The notes: generated from the letters alone by a model not told the origin. Counted from the stretch's first letter, positions 31,478-40,529 are shown. The stretch: 64,000 nucleotides of DNA from a virus (IMGVR_UViG_3300048997_000225:1-64000); one strand, 5' to 3'. Numbers and translations are program-made.

Positions 31478-32118
31478 ATATCTTTGGCTTCGGTATTTGC
31501 AAAAGCCTTAACTCGCGATCTGAAGTCACGAACGACTTTCAAAGTCACGTTTTTATCGCCAAAACTCAATGCTTCACGGATTATGTCTGGAGAAGCACCA
31601 CTGCGAATGGCTCTCACGTAACGGGCCAAATCCCACATGCCCTTCTTTCGCATCGCGTTCTCAACTTCTTCTAGGCGTTCTTGCATTTGATCGTGATTAT
31701 TTTCAACTTCTATAGTATCTGCTAAAGTCCGTTTATCATCACTGCTATATGGAGCATCAAGCGAATCTTTTTCTAAAGAAAAACGTTTTTGCTTATGGAC
31801 TATATTTATACAAACGTTATTAGCTACCATCCACACATAATGACCGAAACTAGATTTCCTAGGATCATGAGCACTTCCTCCATGATTCTTATGGATTATA
31901 GCGAGAAAGACTTCTTGAAGAAGTTCTTCCATTGAAATCTCAACTACTTTAAAATGGGCATATACAAGTTTTACGATATCGGTACGTTTAGCAACTACAT
32001 CTACTCCAAGTGGAGTAATATTATCTTCGGCCATCCTAGGCCAAGAGAATCTTTTTGGTTCTTTTTTAATTGGTTCGTTAGAAAGTCGTACCTCACGCTT
32101 GCTTGTACCATTTTTCAT
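31474..32118 (-). CDS. Sigma-70-like factor (region 2 recognisable)
   Basis: A 214-aa protein from ATG 32118; TTG 32124 is possible. Residues 50-115 resemble sigma region 2: MEELLQEVFLAIIHKN, then SSFGHYVWMVANNVCINIVHKQKR. The C-terminal region (MWDLARYVRAIRSGASPDII, then NVTLKVVRDFRSRVK) could be a diverged region 4. It would be the third sigma-like factor in the window. The GGGG before the ATG is a possible ribosome binding site. The divergent intergenic region contains an inverted repeat (about 32136-32160) that could be an operator. Confidence 0.65.
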   Translation of the reverse strand: MKNGTSKREVRLSNEPIKKEPKRFSWPRMAEDNITPLGVDVVAKRTDIVKLVYAHFKVVEISMEELLQEVFLAIIHKNHGGSAHDPRKSSFGHYVWMVANNVCINIVHKQKRFSLEKDSLDAPYSSDDKRTLADTIEVENNHDQMQERLEEVENAMRKKGMWDLARYVRAIRSGASPDIIREALSFGDKNVTLKVVRDFRSRVKAFANTEAKDI

Positions 32119-32135
32119 ATTCAAGCCCCGGTTCT

Positions 32136-32160
32136 TCCTCTGTGTTAACTAACACAAGAG
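32136..32160. promoter_or_regulatory. Inverted repeat between divergent genes, possible operator
   Basis: CCTCT-GTGTT and AACAC-A-AGAGG flank a short AACT loop, a two-part inverted repeat with one bulged base. It is in the 109-bp region between the reverse sigma-like gene and the forward gene at 32228. It could be an operator or an RNA hairpin. Confidence 0.35.
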
Positions 32161-32227
32161 GAGTTTGAAATTTACCACATACGATTTAGTAAGACAAGTC
32201 TGCAACAATGACGTAACGTAAGTGAAA

Positions 32228-32770
32228 ATGAGTAAAGACGATTTCTTGAAAGAGTGCATGTCAGATGTTGGATTACCTCCCGTAGACCAATTCAATGCAA
32301 CATATTGCATTGTATGTGCCAACCGTGAATGTAGTAGAAGCTCGCTAAACAATTCAACATTTGATAAACGAATGCGAAATTGGCAATCTACGCTCTTCAC
32401 TAATGTTCCTAGAGCCATTGAAGAAGATAAACGGTTTGATAATATCAGATCTAAGAAATTTTTACCGATGCAGAGTATGTATGAAGTCCAATCAATAAGC
32501 GAAGAGCCGGTAAAAATTCCAGATATTAACGCTACCGAATTTGTCAATATTTCAATAAATAATGTAAATGATGAACCAAAAAGCCCGATTGAATCTATTG
32601 TAATTGACACATCGCGTAGTCAAGAACATCCACTAGATATACCAGTCAAAAAATCGCCGCAGATATCGAATACTCCATTTGAACAAGGTACAATTCTTCA
32701 TAGTCCATCAACTGAATCCCAAGACGTAAAACTCGAATCAGGCGAAACCTATATACTTGAAGATGACTAA
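32228..32770 (+). CDS. Unknown protein with Cys cluster and acidic tail
   Basis: A 180-aa protein from ATG 32228; GTG 32222 is in frame. The N-terminus contains YCIVCANRECSRS (about residues 26-38), a possible zinc site. From about residue 75 onward it is Ser/Pro/Glu-rich and probably disordered, ending YILEDD. It overlaps the next gene by 8 bp. No function can be given. Confidence 0.48.
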   Translation: MSKDDFLKECMSDVGLPPVDQFNATYCIVCANRECSRSSLNNSTFDKRMRNWQSTLFTNVPRAIEEDKRFDNIRSKKFLPMQSMYEVQSISEEPVKIPDINATEFVNISINNVNDEPKSPIESIVIDTSRSQEHPLDIPVKKSPQISNTPFEQGTILHSPSTESQDVKLESGETYILEDD

Positions 32771-33569
32771 TTTATCGAAATCAGGATCCGCTTCGTTAAA
32801 CGCTAAATACTTGTTGGCAATTCGGAAATTTATTCATGATAGTACGGAATTAGCGCAGCTGATTGCAGATTCCGATCCGGCCATCAGCTGCGCAGCTGAT
32901 GTCTACACTTTAATCGCGCATACAATATTGCCCGGGACTGAAGAGATTTTCAAATCTGCCATACACGAAATTTTAGAAGAACTCGATAGACATCGCCAGT
33001 TGCCTTCCAGTTTATATTTAATTGATCAGCATTCTGGAAAAGCTGTTATTCCAATCTCCGAAAGAGATATCTATCAACCGCCTGATTATATTGGAGAAGA
33101 TGGAAAACTTCAAAAGTCTAAGCCCATCGTTCATCCGAAAATAACTTCTTCTTTAGCTTTGGCTCAAGCCGAGCAGTATAACCGGCAAAAAATCCAGAAA
33201 CTAGCAGAACACCCGGTTCACGGCCTCTCGTACAGGCATTTGACAGAACCTGATCAAATATCCGAATTAATCCGTAGCAAACTCGAACATATCGGATTCC
33301 AATTCATTCCACAGTCAGAATCCAATGTTGTCGAAATGGAATTTGGTCGAGAAATTATCGAAGCTGATATGCAATCACATAATCACAGATTTAATCGAAT
33401 CCAGTCATATGCAGCGATCGTCGCCACTAAAATAGTCCGATTGAATGAAAATAAACATCCGATGTGGATGGGACCTATCAGTCTTCGGAAAAATTCTAAA
33501 ATGCGATGGTTTGTTATATCATTCCAATTCGGATCACAAACTATCCCAGCGCTTCAAGATACTAACTAA
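32763..33569 (+). CDS. Unknown protein
   Basis: A 268-aa soluble protein from ATG 32763. The N-terminal 80 residues are helical and the middle contains Gln/Lys-rich helices (LAQAEQYNRQKIQKL). The C-terminal third is beta-rich (MWMGPISLRKNSKMRWFVIS). The domain is unrecognised. A 20-bp palindrome (32882-32901) lies in the N-terminal part. The 3' end overlaps the convergent gene by 36 bp. Confidence 0.5.
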   Translation: MTNLSKSGSASLNAKYLLAIRKFIHDSTELAQLIADSDPAISCAADVYTLIAHTILPGTEEIFKSAIHEILEELDRHRQLPSSLYLIDQHSGKAVIPISERDIYQPPDYIGEDGKLQKSKPIVHPKITSSLALAQAEQYNRQKIQKLAEHPVHGLSYRHLTEPDQISELIRSKLEHIGFQFIPQSESNVVEMEFGREIIEADMQSHNHRFNRIQSYAAIVATKIVRLNENKHPMWMGPISLRKNSKMRWFVISFQFGSQTIPALQDTN

Positions 33570-34136
33570 TATTCCAGCCATTGCATATCGGAATTCAGGG
33601 ATTCCTGCAATATTGGATTCCGATATTTTCTCTAAAGTGATTGCCAATTTATCAATTGAACATCTATATTGGAATTCAATATAAGTGCCCATTGGTAACA
33701 ACGGGACTAAATCAGTCGGAAACTTTAGAATAGCAGAAGCTTCGCAGAAGAATTCCAATATTTGATGTGCTAAATTGATAGCGATCTTATTCACTCCACT
33801 ATCCAATTCAGATTGATTCTGGATAATATCTTCTTTGAAACCTTCACGAGCAATGGTTGGTATCCACGCCATCAATGGAGACACCATTTTATATTCATGA
33901 ATCAATCCGGATTCAAGAAGCAATGGTGTTACAGCTTGCATGACGCAAGCCGGCATAATGATTCGCAATTCGACTTGCCGAGCGTTCTGGTCTTCTAGAA
34001 TTAATTCAATTTTCCCATGTTGAAGAAATTGCCCTGTCGGGATTGATTTAGAAGCCAGTCCTCTATTATGATCGCGAGTAATTCTAGAAGATGGTTTTCT
34101 AGCTGCGAGATTTATTCGTTGGTCACGGCCGGCCAT
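33534..34136 (-). CDS. Unknown protein downstream of dCTP deaminase
   Basis: A 200-aa protein from ATG 34136, which overlaps the dcd stop by 14 bp; the longer frame from 34229 lies inside dcd. It is mixed alpha-beta with a central strand pair (VELRIIMPACVM) and C-terminal FQYRCSIDKLAITL. No motif is recognised. Overlap with dcd implies co-translation. Confidence 0.5.
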   Translation of the reverse strand: MAGRDQRINLAARKPSSRITRDHNRGLASKSIPTGQFLQHGKIELILEDQNARQVELRIIMPACVMQAVTPLLLESGLIHEYKMVSPLMAWIPTIAREGFKEDIIQNQSELDSGVNKIAINLAHQILEFFCEASAILKFPTDLVPLLPMGTYIEFQYRCSIDKLAITLEKISESNIAGIPEFRYAMAGILVSILKRWDSL

Positions 34137-34773
34137 TTGCAAACGATTTCCAAATTCGAGACGGAACTGGTCCTTGCGCAAGTTGCCCTTGATAATGGCC
34201 GGTTTTCCTATAATTAAGTTTTTCTCCAACTAAAGTATGGAAACGCATTTGACAGAAGCGCATTCCTGGATAAACACGGATGGGGTGCGTGACAACCACT
34301 TCCAATGTATATTGACCGTCGAATCCGTAATCTCCAAACCCCGCTGTGATGTGGGCCGTTATAAATAGTCTTCCGATCGATGATTTTCCATCTAAAATAG
34401 GAACATAATTATCGGTAGTTATGACTTCTTGAGTATGCATCAGATACCCGACGCCCGGTTTTAAAATCCAACCGAGTTTAGGATCTATCTTGAACGTATG
34501 AACTTTAGGTTCGCATTTAACATCTAAATATCCATAATGGTTTGGACTAATCCCAGAGCCATCTTCAATCTTATCAGAATCAATATGTTGGCGATGATGG
34601 ACAACATCTGCATAGACGGCCACATACTCACCCAATGTTAAATCATATGAACTTGGATTTATTCTATCATCATTAACTTGGTCTTCATTCCATGGCGTTA
34701 TTTTTATATCTCCAGCTTCATATAATCTTTTGATTTCCGGGCCCGTTAAAATCCCGCCTATATCATTATTCAT
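34123..34773 (-). CDS. dcd: dCTP deaminase
   Basis: A 216-aa enzyme from ATG 34773, with GAGG upstream; TTG 34797 is in frame. Family blocks in order are INPSSYDLTLG near residues 40-50, LDGKSSIGRLFI (substrate-binding segment) near 128-139, HITAGFGDYGFDGQYTLEV near 142-160 with the catalytic Glu, and RVYPGMRFCQMRF near 168-180. It deaminates dCTP to dUTP, or directly to dUMP in the bifunctional form, for thymidylate supply. No separate dUTPase is in the window, so the bifunctional type or MazG could supply dUMP. Confidence 0.9.
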   Translation of the reverse strand: MNNDIGGILTGPEIKRLYEAGDIKITPWNEDQVNDDRINPSSYDLTLGEYVAVYADVVHHRQHIDSDKIEDGSGISPNHYGYLDVKCEPKVHTFKIDPKLGWILKPGVGYLMHTQEVITTDNYVPILDGKSSIGRLFITAHITAGFGDYGFDGQYTLEVVVTHPIRVYPGMRFCQMRFHTLVGEKLNYRKTGHYQGQLAQGPVPSRIWKSFANGRP

Positions 34774-34809
34774 ATTAAAAACGACCTCAAATATCAAGTA
34801 CTGTACTCA

Positions 34810-35094
34810 ATGGCAGACAATAATCTTACTGATGGAGAAATGGATGATTTTCGTCAAAGAGCTTTTTTGATGCCTGATGATGAAATAGCGGAATTATTGG
34901 AGGAACTTGCTAAACGAGAACTCGGGCTTTTGGAATCTGACTCCATACAGCAAAATGAAGATTTCCGACAGCGAGTATTAAATAATGCGGCGGCTCTCAC
35001 TGCGGCGGCTGAAAGATTTCATCCAAAAGGTTGGAACATCAACCAAGTCCAAACAGAGAAGCCAGGAACTGAAACTTCTGAGGATGAACTTTAG
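34810..35094 (+). CDS. Small acidic helical protein
   Basis: A 94-aa acidic protein, mainly helical (DEIAELLEELAKRELGLL). It is divergent from dcd and overlaps the 3' end of the polymerase gene by 56 bp. The function is unknown. Confidence 0.45.
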   Translation: MADNNLTDGEMDDFRQRAFLMPDDEIAELLEELAKRELGLLESDSIQQNEDFRQRVLNNAAALTAAAERFHPKGWNINQVQTEKPGTETSEDEL

Positions 35095-37945
35095 TCCCGA
35101 TAGACTCTGGAATCAAAATTTGACCTTTTAAATTCATTACGCGCAATGGAACATTTCCTTCAGCTAAAGTGCATACGGCTTTAAGCTTCCTTACCGTATC
35201 TTTTGAAGGGACAGCTTTAAATACCCATCTTAAGATCGCTCCTTCATCGGAAGCGGCAGTGATAACATCTGTGATTTCTGGTTTAACTGAACTGGAAGCA
35301 TCACTGGATTCTGGGATTGAATCTGTAGATGCACCAATATCAATTGATTCTATCTCAGATTCTGTTGATAAAACAGTAGTATCAAGCGAGATATCATCGA
35401 GGTTTAAATCAGAAACAGATATTGATGATTCGGATTGAATGGATATTGAATCTTGAGATATATTTTTAGAATCCGAAGAATTCTCCGATACTAATATCGG
35501 ACTAATATCTTGGATTATAACCGAAGGGGTAGAAGCGCTAGAAGCGCTAGAAGTTGGCATCTCCCACGGAATCCCTTCAAGTTGAGCTTGTTTAATAATA
35601 TCGCTTTGAGCCGGAGTCAGGCGCCAAATATATGACTCCAGAAAATCTGGGATTTTCTGATAAATCCGACCATCTGCAAAATATTGGTCTTTCTTCAATT
35701 TTCCTTTATAACTCCCGTCCGAATCCAAGTCCTTGGGATCGGGTTTTTTACCGTCAACCATTGCGAAATAATCGAATCGTGCTCGCCAATGAATATCAAT
35801 ACCGGGTTCGGTCTCGAGCGGCACCATCCATTGTTTACCATGGACTTTAGGGAGTCGCCATGGCGTGGTCATCCATTCATCCAATTTTCGGACAATTTCC
35901 ATTAAATATTCAGGCTTAATCTCAAATACTACTTCATCATGCACAGTCAATACATATCGAACTCTATCTTTCCATCCCAATTTACGAAGTTGTTTATCAA
36001 CATAACACATCGCTAGCTTCAGAATATCTGCTGAAGTAGCTTGAATCGTATAATTGATGGCGCAGCGTTCTGCTTTTTTCTGGATAGCCCTGATTGGAGA
36101 ATCAATAGTTGGGATAGGAATACGGCGACCAAATGCCGTGTAAATGCATTTATGTTTATGTGCAAATTTCTTTTGATGTTCAACATATCCCATGAGTACA
36201 GGTAAGCCGGATCGCATGTTTTCCATATGCCGGCCCCCATCTTCAATGGAACATCCAACATTCCGTGATATCGCTCCTGCACCCCCACCATAAATAATTG
36301 CAAAATTACTGCGTTTCCCACGATTTCGTTCGTCTTTACTAATTTCGGATTTTTCGTATAAAATCCTGGCAGTAATGGAATGCACATCTCCGTCTTTGTG
36401 CAGAAAAGATTCTGCCCACAGGGGATCGCCTGACATATTAGTAATCACTCGGAGTTCTTCCCCAGAATAATCAATTTTTACCAAAACCCAACCAGGACGG
36501 GGGATGATTACAGTCCTGATTTGTTTAAATAACTCTGGTTTATCATCATCTGAATCGCGTGGAATACCTTGAAAATTGACACCTGAGTATCCGTTTTCGA
36601 TTTTATCTGCTTTACAAGATAATCTTGTTGTATCAGTCCCCATTTGATTAAATGATGGACGTACGTCTCCGTATTTATCATGAGATTGGAAAAGCTTCTC
36701 TATATAAGATCCTTTCATTTTCTCATAATGTCTATATTCTAGAATGAGTTCAAAAATACTCTCGGCTTTAGGCTCTCCATCGGAGACTTCGCGTTTATGA
36801 AGGAATTTGCTGCCATAATGGCGATGCAATGCCTTCATAATTTCATCTTTCAATGAATATGTTTTCTCTTTCCCGTCTCCATCATCTTCATCTGAATCCG
36901 AAGAATCATTATCGAATGATCCTCCATCACCCATTCCAAACATGTCTTGAATGGGCTTTAATTTTATTCCTTCTTGATCTGTAAATAACGCGTCCGAAAG
37001 CTGCGAAGCGGAACCAACATTAAGTGATCGCCATTTGCCGGTTTTGCCAGTTTTAGATTCAATTATGCTCCGAACAATATCACCAGTTTGTTGTAATGCA
37101 GTTTTACATTCTTCATATAATTGAGTGACTCTAGTCACATCAGTATGGACGCGATTGCGTTCCATTTCTCGCATGATGTTACAAAATGATCTTTCGATAT
37201 CATAGATCTTTTCGTAACCTTTGAGCCGTTCAACTAATGCAAAGTATAATTTATATGTAAAAATCCCATCGGAGCAACCGTATTCGAGACCCTCGCGTGG
37301 ATGCAGTAATGAGAAGTTATAACGTTGTTTTTGGCGCTGGAGTTGTTCCTTCTTCTCATCTGTGAACAGTTCGTCGATTTCTATCATATCGACTCCAAAC
37401 AATTGTTTGGAGAGTGGTTTTAAACCAGCCGGAGAACTTTTCAAAGGGCTGATGACTTTAGCCATCAACATAGTATCTTCAAATTGCGAAAGCTTCCAGT
37501 ATTCACGACCAACCAATGGCATGATGAATTCTGCGTCGAATTTTTTGTTATGGAAAATGATTCGACAATTATCAACTAATCGAGTGAGTTCATCCCAAGC
37601 TGGATCCCATGCCAAATTCCCGGAATCTTCAGGTTCATGAGATAATGGAATATAATATCCATTAACCCCATCAAAAGATATGCAAACTCCAACTACTCTA
37701 TCAATTGTGCGGATCCCATTGCGAGTGACGATTCCATCATCAAAAAACTCATCCGAGTAAATTCTGTTATCTACTCCAGTAGTTTCCGTGTCGAGTGAAC
37801 AAATCCCTTTTTTGATGCATATACTAACAAGCCTTTGTAATTCTTCTATAGAATTTATTAAATGGAATTTATAGTCTTTAAACCATTCTCTATGAATGGT
37901 AACTCGATCGTCCATCTGACGGAGAGTTGTTAGTATGTTTAACAT
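35039..37945 (-). CDS. polA: DNA polymerase I-like (family A) replicative polymerase
   Basis: A 968-aa polymerase. The 3'-5' exonuclease starts at SLDTETTG (Asp52, Glu54). Polymerase motif A (VKIDYSGEELR) is near 490, motif B (RSNFAIIYGGGAG) near 545 and motif C (TVHDEVVFE) near 668. There is no 5' nuclease domain. Odd features are an acidic insert near 345-360 and a Ser/Asp-rich linker (about 795-898) leading to a 65-residue C-terminal domain. ATG 37945 gives MLNILTTLRQ; ATG 37915 (MDDRVTI) may be the ancestral start, because the same sequence begins the endonuclease gene upstream. It is expected to be the phage replicase. Confidence 0.95.
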   Translation of the reverse strand: MLNILTTLRQMDDRVTIHREWFKDYKFHLINSIEELQRLVSICIKKGICSLDTETTGVDNRIYSDEFFDDGIVTRNGIRTIDRVVGVCISFDGVNGYYIPLSHEPEDSGNLAWDPAWDELTRLVDNCRIIFHNKKFDAEFIMPLVGREYWKLSQFEDTMLMAKVISPLKSSPAGLKPLSKQLFGVDMIEIDELFTDEKKEQLQRQKQRYNFSLLHPREGLEYGCSDGIFTYKLYFALVERLKGYEKIYDIERSFCNIMREMERNRVHTDVTRVTQLYEECKTALQQTGDIVRSIIESKTGKTGKWRSLNVGSASQLSDALFTDQEGIKLKPIQDMFGMGDGGSFDNDSSDSDEDDGDGKEKTYSLKDEIMKALHRHYGSKFLHKREVSDGEPKAESIFELILEYRHYEKMKGSYIEKLFQSHDKYGDVRPSFNQMGTDTTRLSCKADKIENGYSGVNFQGIPRDSDDDKPELFKQIRTVIIPRPGWVLVKIDYSGEELRVITNMSGDPLWAESFLHKDGDVHSITARILYEKSEISKDERNRGKRSNFAIIYGGGAGAISRNVGCSIEDGGRHMENMRSGLPVLMGYVEHQKKFAHKHKCIYTAFGRRIPIPTIDSPIRAIQKKAERCAINYTIQATSADILKLAMCYVDKQLRKLGWKDRVRYVLTVHDEVVFEIKPEYLMEIVRKLDEWMTTPWRLPKVHGKQWMVPLETEPGIDIHWRARFDYFAMVDGKKPDPKDLDSDGSYKGKLKKDQYFADGRIYQKIPDFLESYIWRLTPAQSDIIKQAQLEGIPWEMPTSSASSASTPSVIIQDISPILVSENSSDSKNISQDSISIQSESSISVSDLNLDDISLDTTVLSTESEIESIDIGASTDSIPESSDASSSVKPEITDVITAASDEGAILRWVFKAVPSKDTVRKLKAVCTLAEGNVPLRVMNLKGQILIPESIGTKVHPQKFQFLASLFGLG
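37896..37924. repeat. 29-bp direct repeat, polymerase copy
   Basis: This copy starts ATGGTAACTC and matches 39359-39387 in 27 of 29 positions. It covers the internal MDDRVTI start of the polymerase. The two copies flank the endonuclease-like gene. Confidence 0.9.
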
Positions 37946-39378
37946 GAACTAATCATACAACGGAGTTTCTCGATGATTGCTTTTTTAGATAATTTCAATT
38001 CTTGTTCCGTAATGGTTAAGAATTGATAGCCATTCTTTTGCGCCACAAGAGATTTCCTTTCATCCAAGTTCTTTGCACCTGGCTTATCATGCCACCACTT
38101 ACCATTATATTCTATTAATAAATTTGCTTCAGGAACAAACAGATCATACGCATAACCATCCACTTTATGTTCAAAATATGATTTATATCCTAAATCAGAA
38201 ATAATGGACGCTAAATCACAATTCTTGGATGAAATACGCCATGATGTACATCCGCATGTTAGAGATAATCCTCGTTTTATATCGCTGAATCTTGGGAAAT
38301 ATATATTCTGACAGGCTGGACATATAGCGGCGGCAGGTTTATGATTATAAATCATAGATTCAAGGAAAGATATACCATCTTGTGGTATATCTTGAGTTTG
38401 AATTTTCCCACTCAAAGAACATAATTTATCTTTGTTTCTTATATACCATCCATATATGAGATGACGACATGCTCCACATGTTTTGGTTCGTCCGGCTGAT
38501 ATGGATTTTAGACTTATTGATTTAGATAGTTCACATCGACACTGGAACAAAAGTTTTTGTCTGTCCCATTTACTTATTTCTATATCAGATCCAAGATATA
38601 TGAACCCATTATAAGAATCACCAGTTTTTAAACAAATATAACTACATTTTCCACACCCATTAGCTGTTTGAGCATGACATACTTTCATTAATTTAAGTTT
38701 CCCGCATTTGCACATAAATGGCAGGATTTTATGACTACCGTAGCTTGTTATTATGGATTGACCGATATATCTAAATTCATTAATTGAGTCGCCCGGATTG
38801 AGAGTCAATTTATTGCATGAACCACATGTTACATTATGTCTTAATGTAACATTATTCATACTAATTTTCTTCTCTTTACCACAAGAACATTTGAATAATA
38901 ATTTGGTTGCACTATTAATTTGGATTTCCACAGGTTTTTTTCCAACATAGGAAAATCCCATATATTGTTGTCCAGAGATAAGATTTATGGAATTGCAAGA
39001 CCTGCATCGAACAGTTGATTCCCGTGTAACTGAATCCACTCTTATTGATTTAATTTTCCCGCATTGACATTTAAACAATTTTTTGCATGGTGTATTAGGG
39101 GATACAAATCCATCATCACCCATATATACAAAATTATGATATATTTCCCCATGTTTCAAGAAAATTTTCCTACAATCACCACATGTTTTGGATTTCCTGA
39201 TGGTGATTTGAGAAATATATATTTCTTTTAAATTCCCGCATTGACATTCAAAAAGGATTTTTCGCATGGCTCTGGGGCCAATCGATATCGGGGGTCCTCG
39301 ATAAACGAATCCAAAATAAATGGTTCCGGGAATAAGATTAATTTTCATGTACTCAATGATGGTAACTCTATCGTCCAT
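37939..39378 (-). CDS. Homing-endonuclease-like protein with five zinc repeats and Vsr-like nuclease end
   Basis: A 479-aa protein. Residues 1-300 contain five units of about 50-55 residues, each with a GxxYxxFxYxG segment, a CxCG pair (FKCQCG, FKCSCG, FMCKCG) and a CxxC pair (CGDC, CRSC, CGSC). A degenerate CPAC...CGC unit follows. The C-terminal part (about 400-479) resembles Vsr/PD-(D/E)xK nucleases: YDLFVPEANLLIEYNGKWWH, then a helix and FLTITEQEL. Zinc DNA-binding modules plus a Vsr-like nuclease suggest a free-standing homing endonuclease. It starts with a copy of the polymerase start (MDDRVTI) and ends overlapping the polymerase ATG. Confidence 0.72.
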   Translation of the reverse strand: MDDRVTIIEYMKINLIPGTIYFGFVYRGPPISIGPRAMRKILFECQCGNLKEIYISQITIRKSKTCGDCRKIFLKHGEIYHNFVYMGDDGFVSPNTPCKKLFKCQCGKIKSIRVDSVTRESTVRCRSCNSINLISGQQYMGFSYVGKKPVEIQINSATKLLFKCSCGKEKKISMNNVTLRHNVTCGSCNKLTLNPGDSINEFRYIGQSIITSYGSHKILPFMCKCGKLKLMKVCHAQTANGCGKCSYICLKTGDSYNGFIYLGSDIEISKWDRQKLLFQCRCELSKSISLKSISAGRTKTCGACRHLIYGWYIRNKDKLCSLSGKIQTQDIPQDGISFLESMIYNHKPAAAICPACQNIYFPRFSDIKRGLSLTCGCTSWRISSKNCDLASIISDLGYKSYFEHKVDGYAYDLFVPEANLLIEYNGKWWHDKPGAKNLDERKSLVAQKNGYQFLTITEQELKLSKKAIIEKLRCMISSC

Positions 39379-39387
39379 CTGACGAAG
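39359..39387. repeat. 29-bp direct repeat, endonuclease copy
   Basis: This copy provides the start codon and first seven codons of the endonuclease-like gene and matches 37896-37924 in 27 of 29 positions. It could be a target duplication or a homologous arm left by insertion. Confidence 0.9.
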
Positions 39388-39467
39388 TACGGCGAGCAGT
39401 ATGATGGATCAGTACCCCCAGTCCAGTTAATATGTTATTTTGATCGTACAATTGTAAATTGAATATT

Positions 39468-40529
39468 ATGGACGAAAATCCCTACCATATCTTGGGAGTT
39501 GATAGATCAGCCACCAATGCAGAAATTAAAAAAGCGTTCCGGAGTTTATCATTAAAATATCATCCTGATAAACATAATGGCGACAAAGCGATTGAAAACC
39601 TGTTTAAACAAATTTTGCAAGCATATCAAATTTTGAACGATCCTGAAAAAAAGAAAAAATTTGATAAATCACATCCAAGCCACACATTTTCTGATGTAGA
39701 ATATATGACTAAAGATTATGTCGAACAAATCCTATATCAAACAGGAAGTTCGCAGCATAATAAAAAATCCACAGGGAACCCCAGCACGTATGATTCTACA
39801 ACCAGTATTCACAACGAATCTGGAGGAGATATTGAGCAAGAACTTACGATAACTATTGAAGAATCAATAAGCGGGACAAATCGAGACATCATAACGATGG
39901 GCGGAGACATAATTTGTTGCCTATGTCATGGAAGTCGTAAGGTACCTAATACAACAGTATATCCATGTTCCAGATGTTCAGGGTCTGGAACAACAATAAA
40001 TGTGGTTGGTCAACATGTAACATGTATAATTTGCAAAGGCCATGGTGATTTCCCAATGGTTCCATGTACTCGTTGCAATGGATGGGGTAAAATTCCGTCT
40101 GAAAAGATCGCAAGAATAAGAATCCCTGCTGGTATAGAAGAAAATCAAATACTACGTTTCCGCGGACATGGACATCGGTCAATCAATAGATCTCCTGGAG
40201 ATCTATTGATTACCGTAAGATTCGCTTTACATAATAAATATGTAAAAAACGGATTTGATTTGCATTGTAATTTAGAAATACCCCTTATAAAAGCAATGCA
40301 AAGAGAAGACATGATAATCCAGTCCATTACTGATGATATGATTATGATAGGGATGCCAGATATATTCCAACCCGGAATTACAACCACCAAAATAATAGGG
40401 AAAGGCCTGAAATCCAATAAAGGACAATGCGGTGATTTAATAATCCAATGGAATGTAAAAATCCCGTGCGTTAAAACTGAAAAGTCTAAATTATTATTGC
40501 AACTATTGATGGCTGAAGTTGAAGAATAA
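39468..40529 (+). CDS. dnaJ: DnaJ co-chaperone
   Basis: A 353-aa full-length DnaJ. The J-domain is at residues 4-70 with the HPD motif in LKYHPDKHNGD near 30-40. A linker of about 50 residues follows. The zinc-finger region (about 145-210) has four C-x-x-C-x-G-x-G-type repeats (CLCHGSRK, CSRCSGSG, CIICKGHG, CTRCNGWG), and C-terminal client-binding domains (about 215-345) follow. It should recruit host DnaK, possibly for replisome remodelling or capsid assembly. ATG 39468 lies three codons after TTG 39459. It is divergent from the endonuclease gene. A 31-bp palindrome lies in the C-terminal domain. Confidence 0.93.
   Translation: MDENPYHILGVDRSATNAEIKKAFRSLSLKYHPDKHNGDKAIENLFKQILQAYQILNDPEKKKKFDKSHPSHTFSDVEYMTKDYVEQILYQTGSSQHNKKSTGNPSTYDSTTSIHNESGGDIEQELTITIEESISGTNRDIITMGGDIICCLCHGSRKVPNTTVYPCSRCSGSGTTINVVGQHVTCIICKGHGDFPMVPCTRCNGWGKIPSEKIARIRIPAGIEENQILRFRGHGHRSINRSPGDLLITVRFALHNKYVKNGFDLHCNLEIPLIKAMQREDMIIQSITDDMIMIGMPDIFQPGITTTKIIGKGLKSNKGQCGDLIIQWNVKIPCVKTEKSKLLLQLLMAEVEE
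40181..40211. repeat. 31-bp palindrome inside dnaJ
   Basis: Arms of 15 nt pair perfectly around one central base. It encodes SINRSPGDLLI, a normal DnaJ segment (family consensus near RSPGDLLI), so the palindrome exists without disrupting the protein. Confidence 0.95.

Noticed and set aside
32165-32221. 18-codon leader peptide (TTG start) before the gene at 32228
   Set aside because: AGAGGAG lies only 1 nt from the TTG, too close for initiation, and the peptide has no attenuator-like codon run.
32149-32610. 153-aa reverse frame overlapping the gene at 32228
   Set aside because: It opposes a forward gene that has a Cys cluster and couples to the next gene; the reverse product is low-complexity Ser/Leu-rich and has no ribosome binding site.
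37896-39387. IS element or transposon with target duplication
   Set aside because: No transposase motif and no terminal inverted repeats are present; the inserted gene looks like a zinc-repeat Vsr-type nuclease, fitting homing instead.
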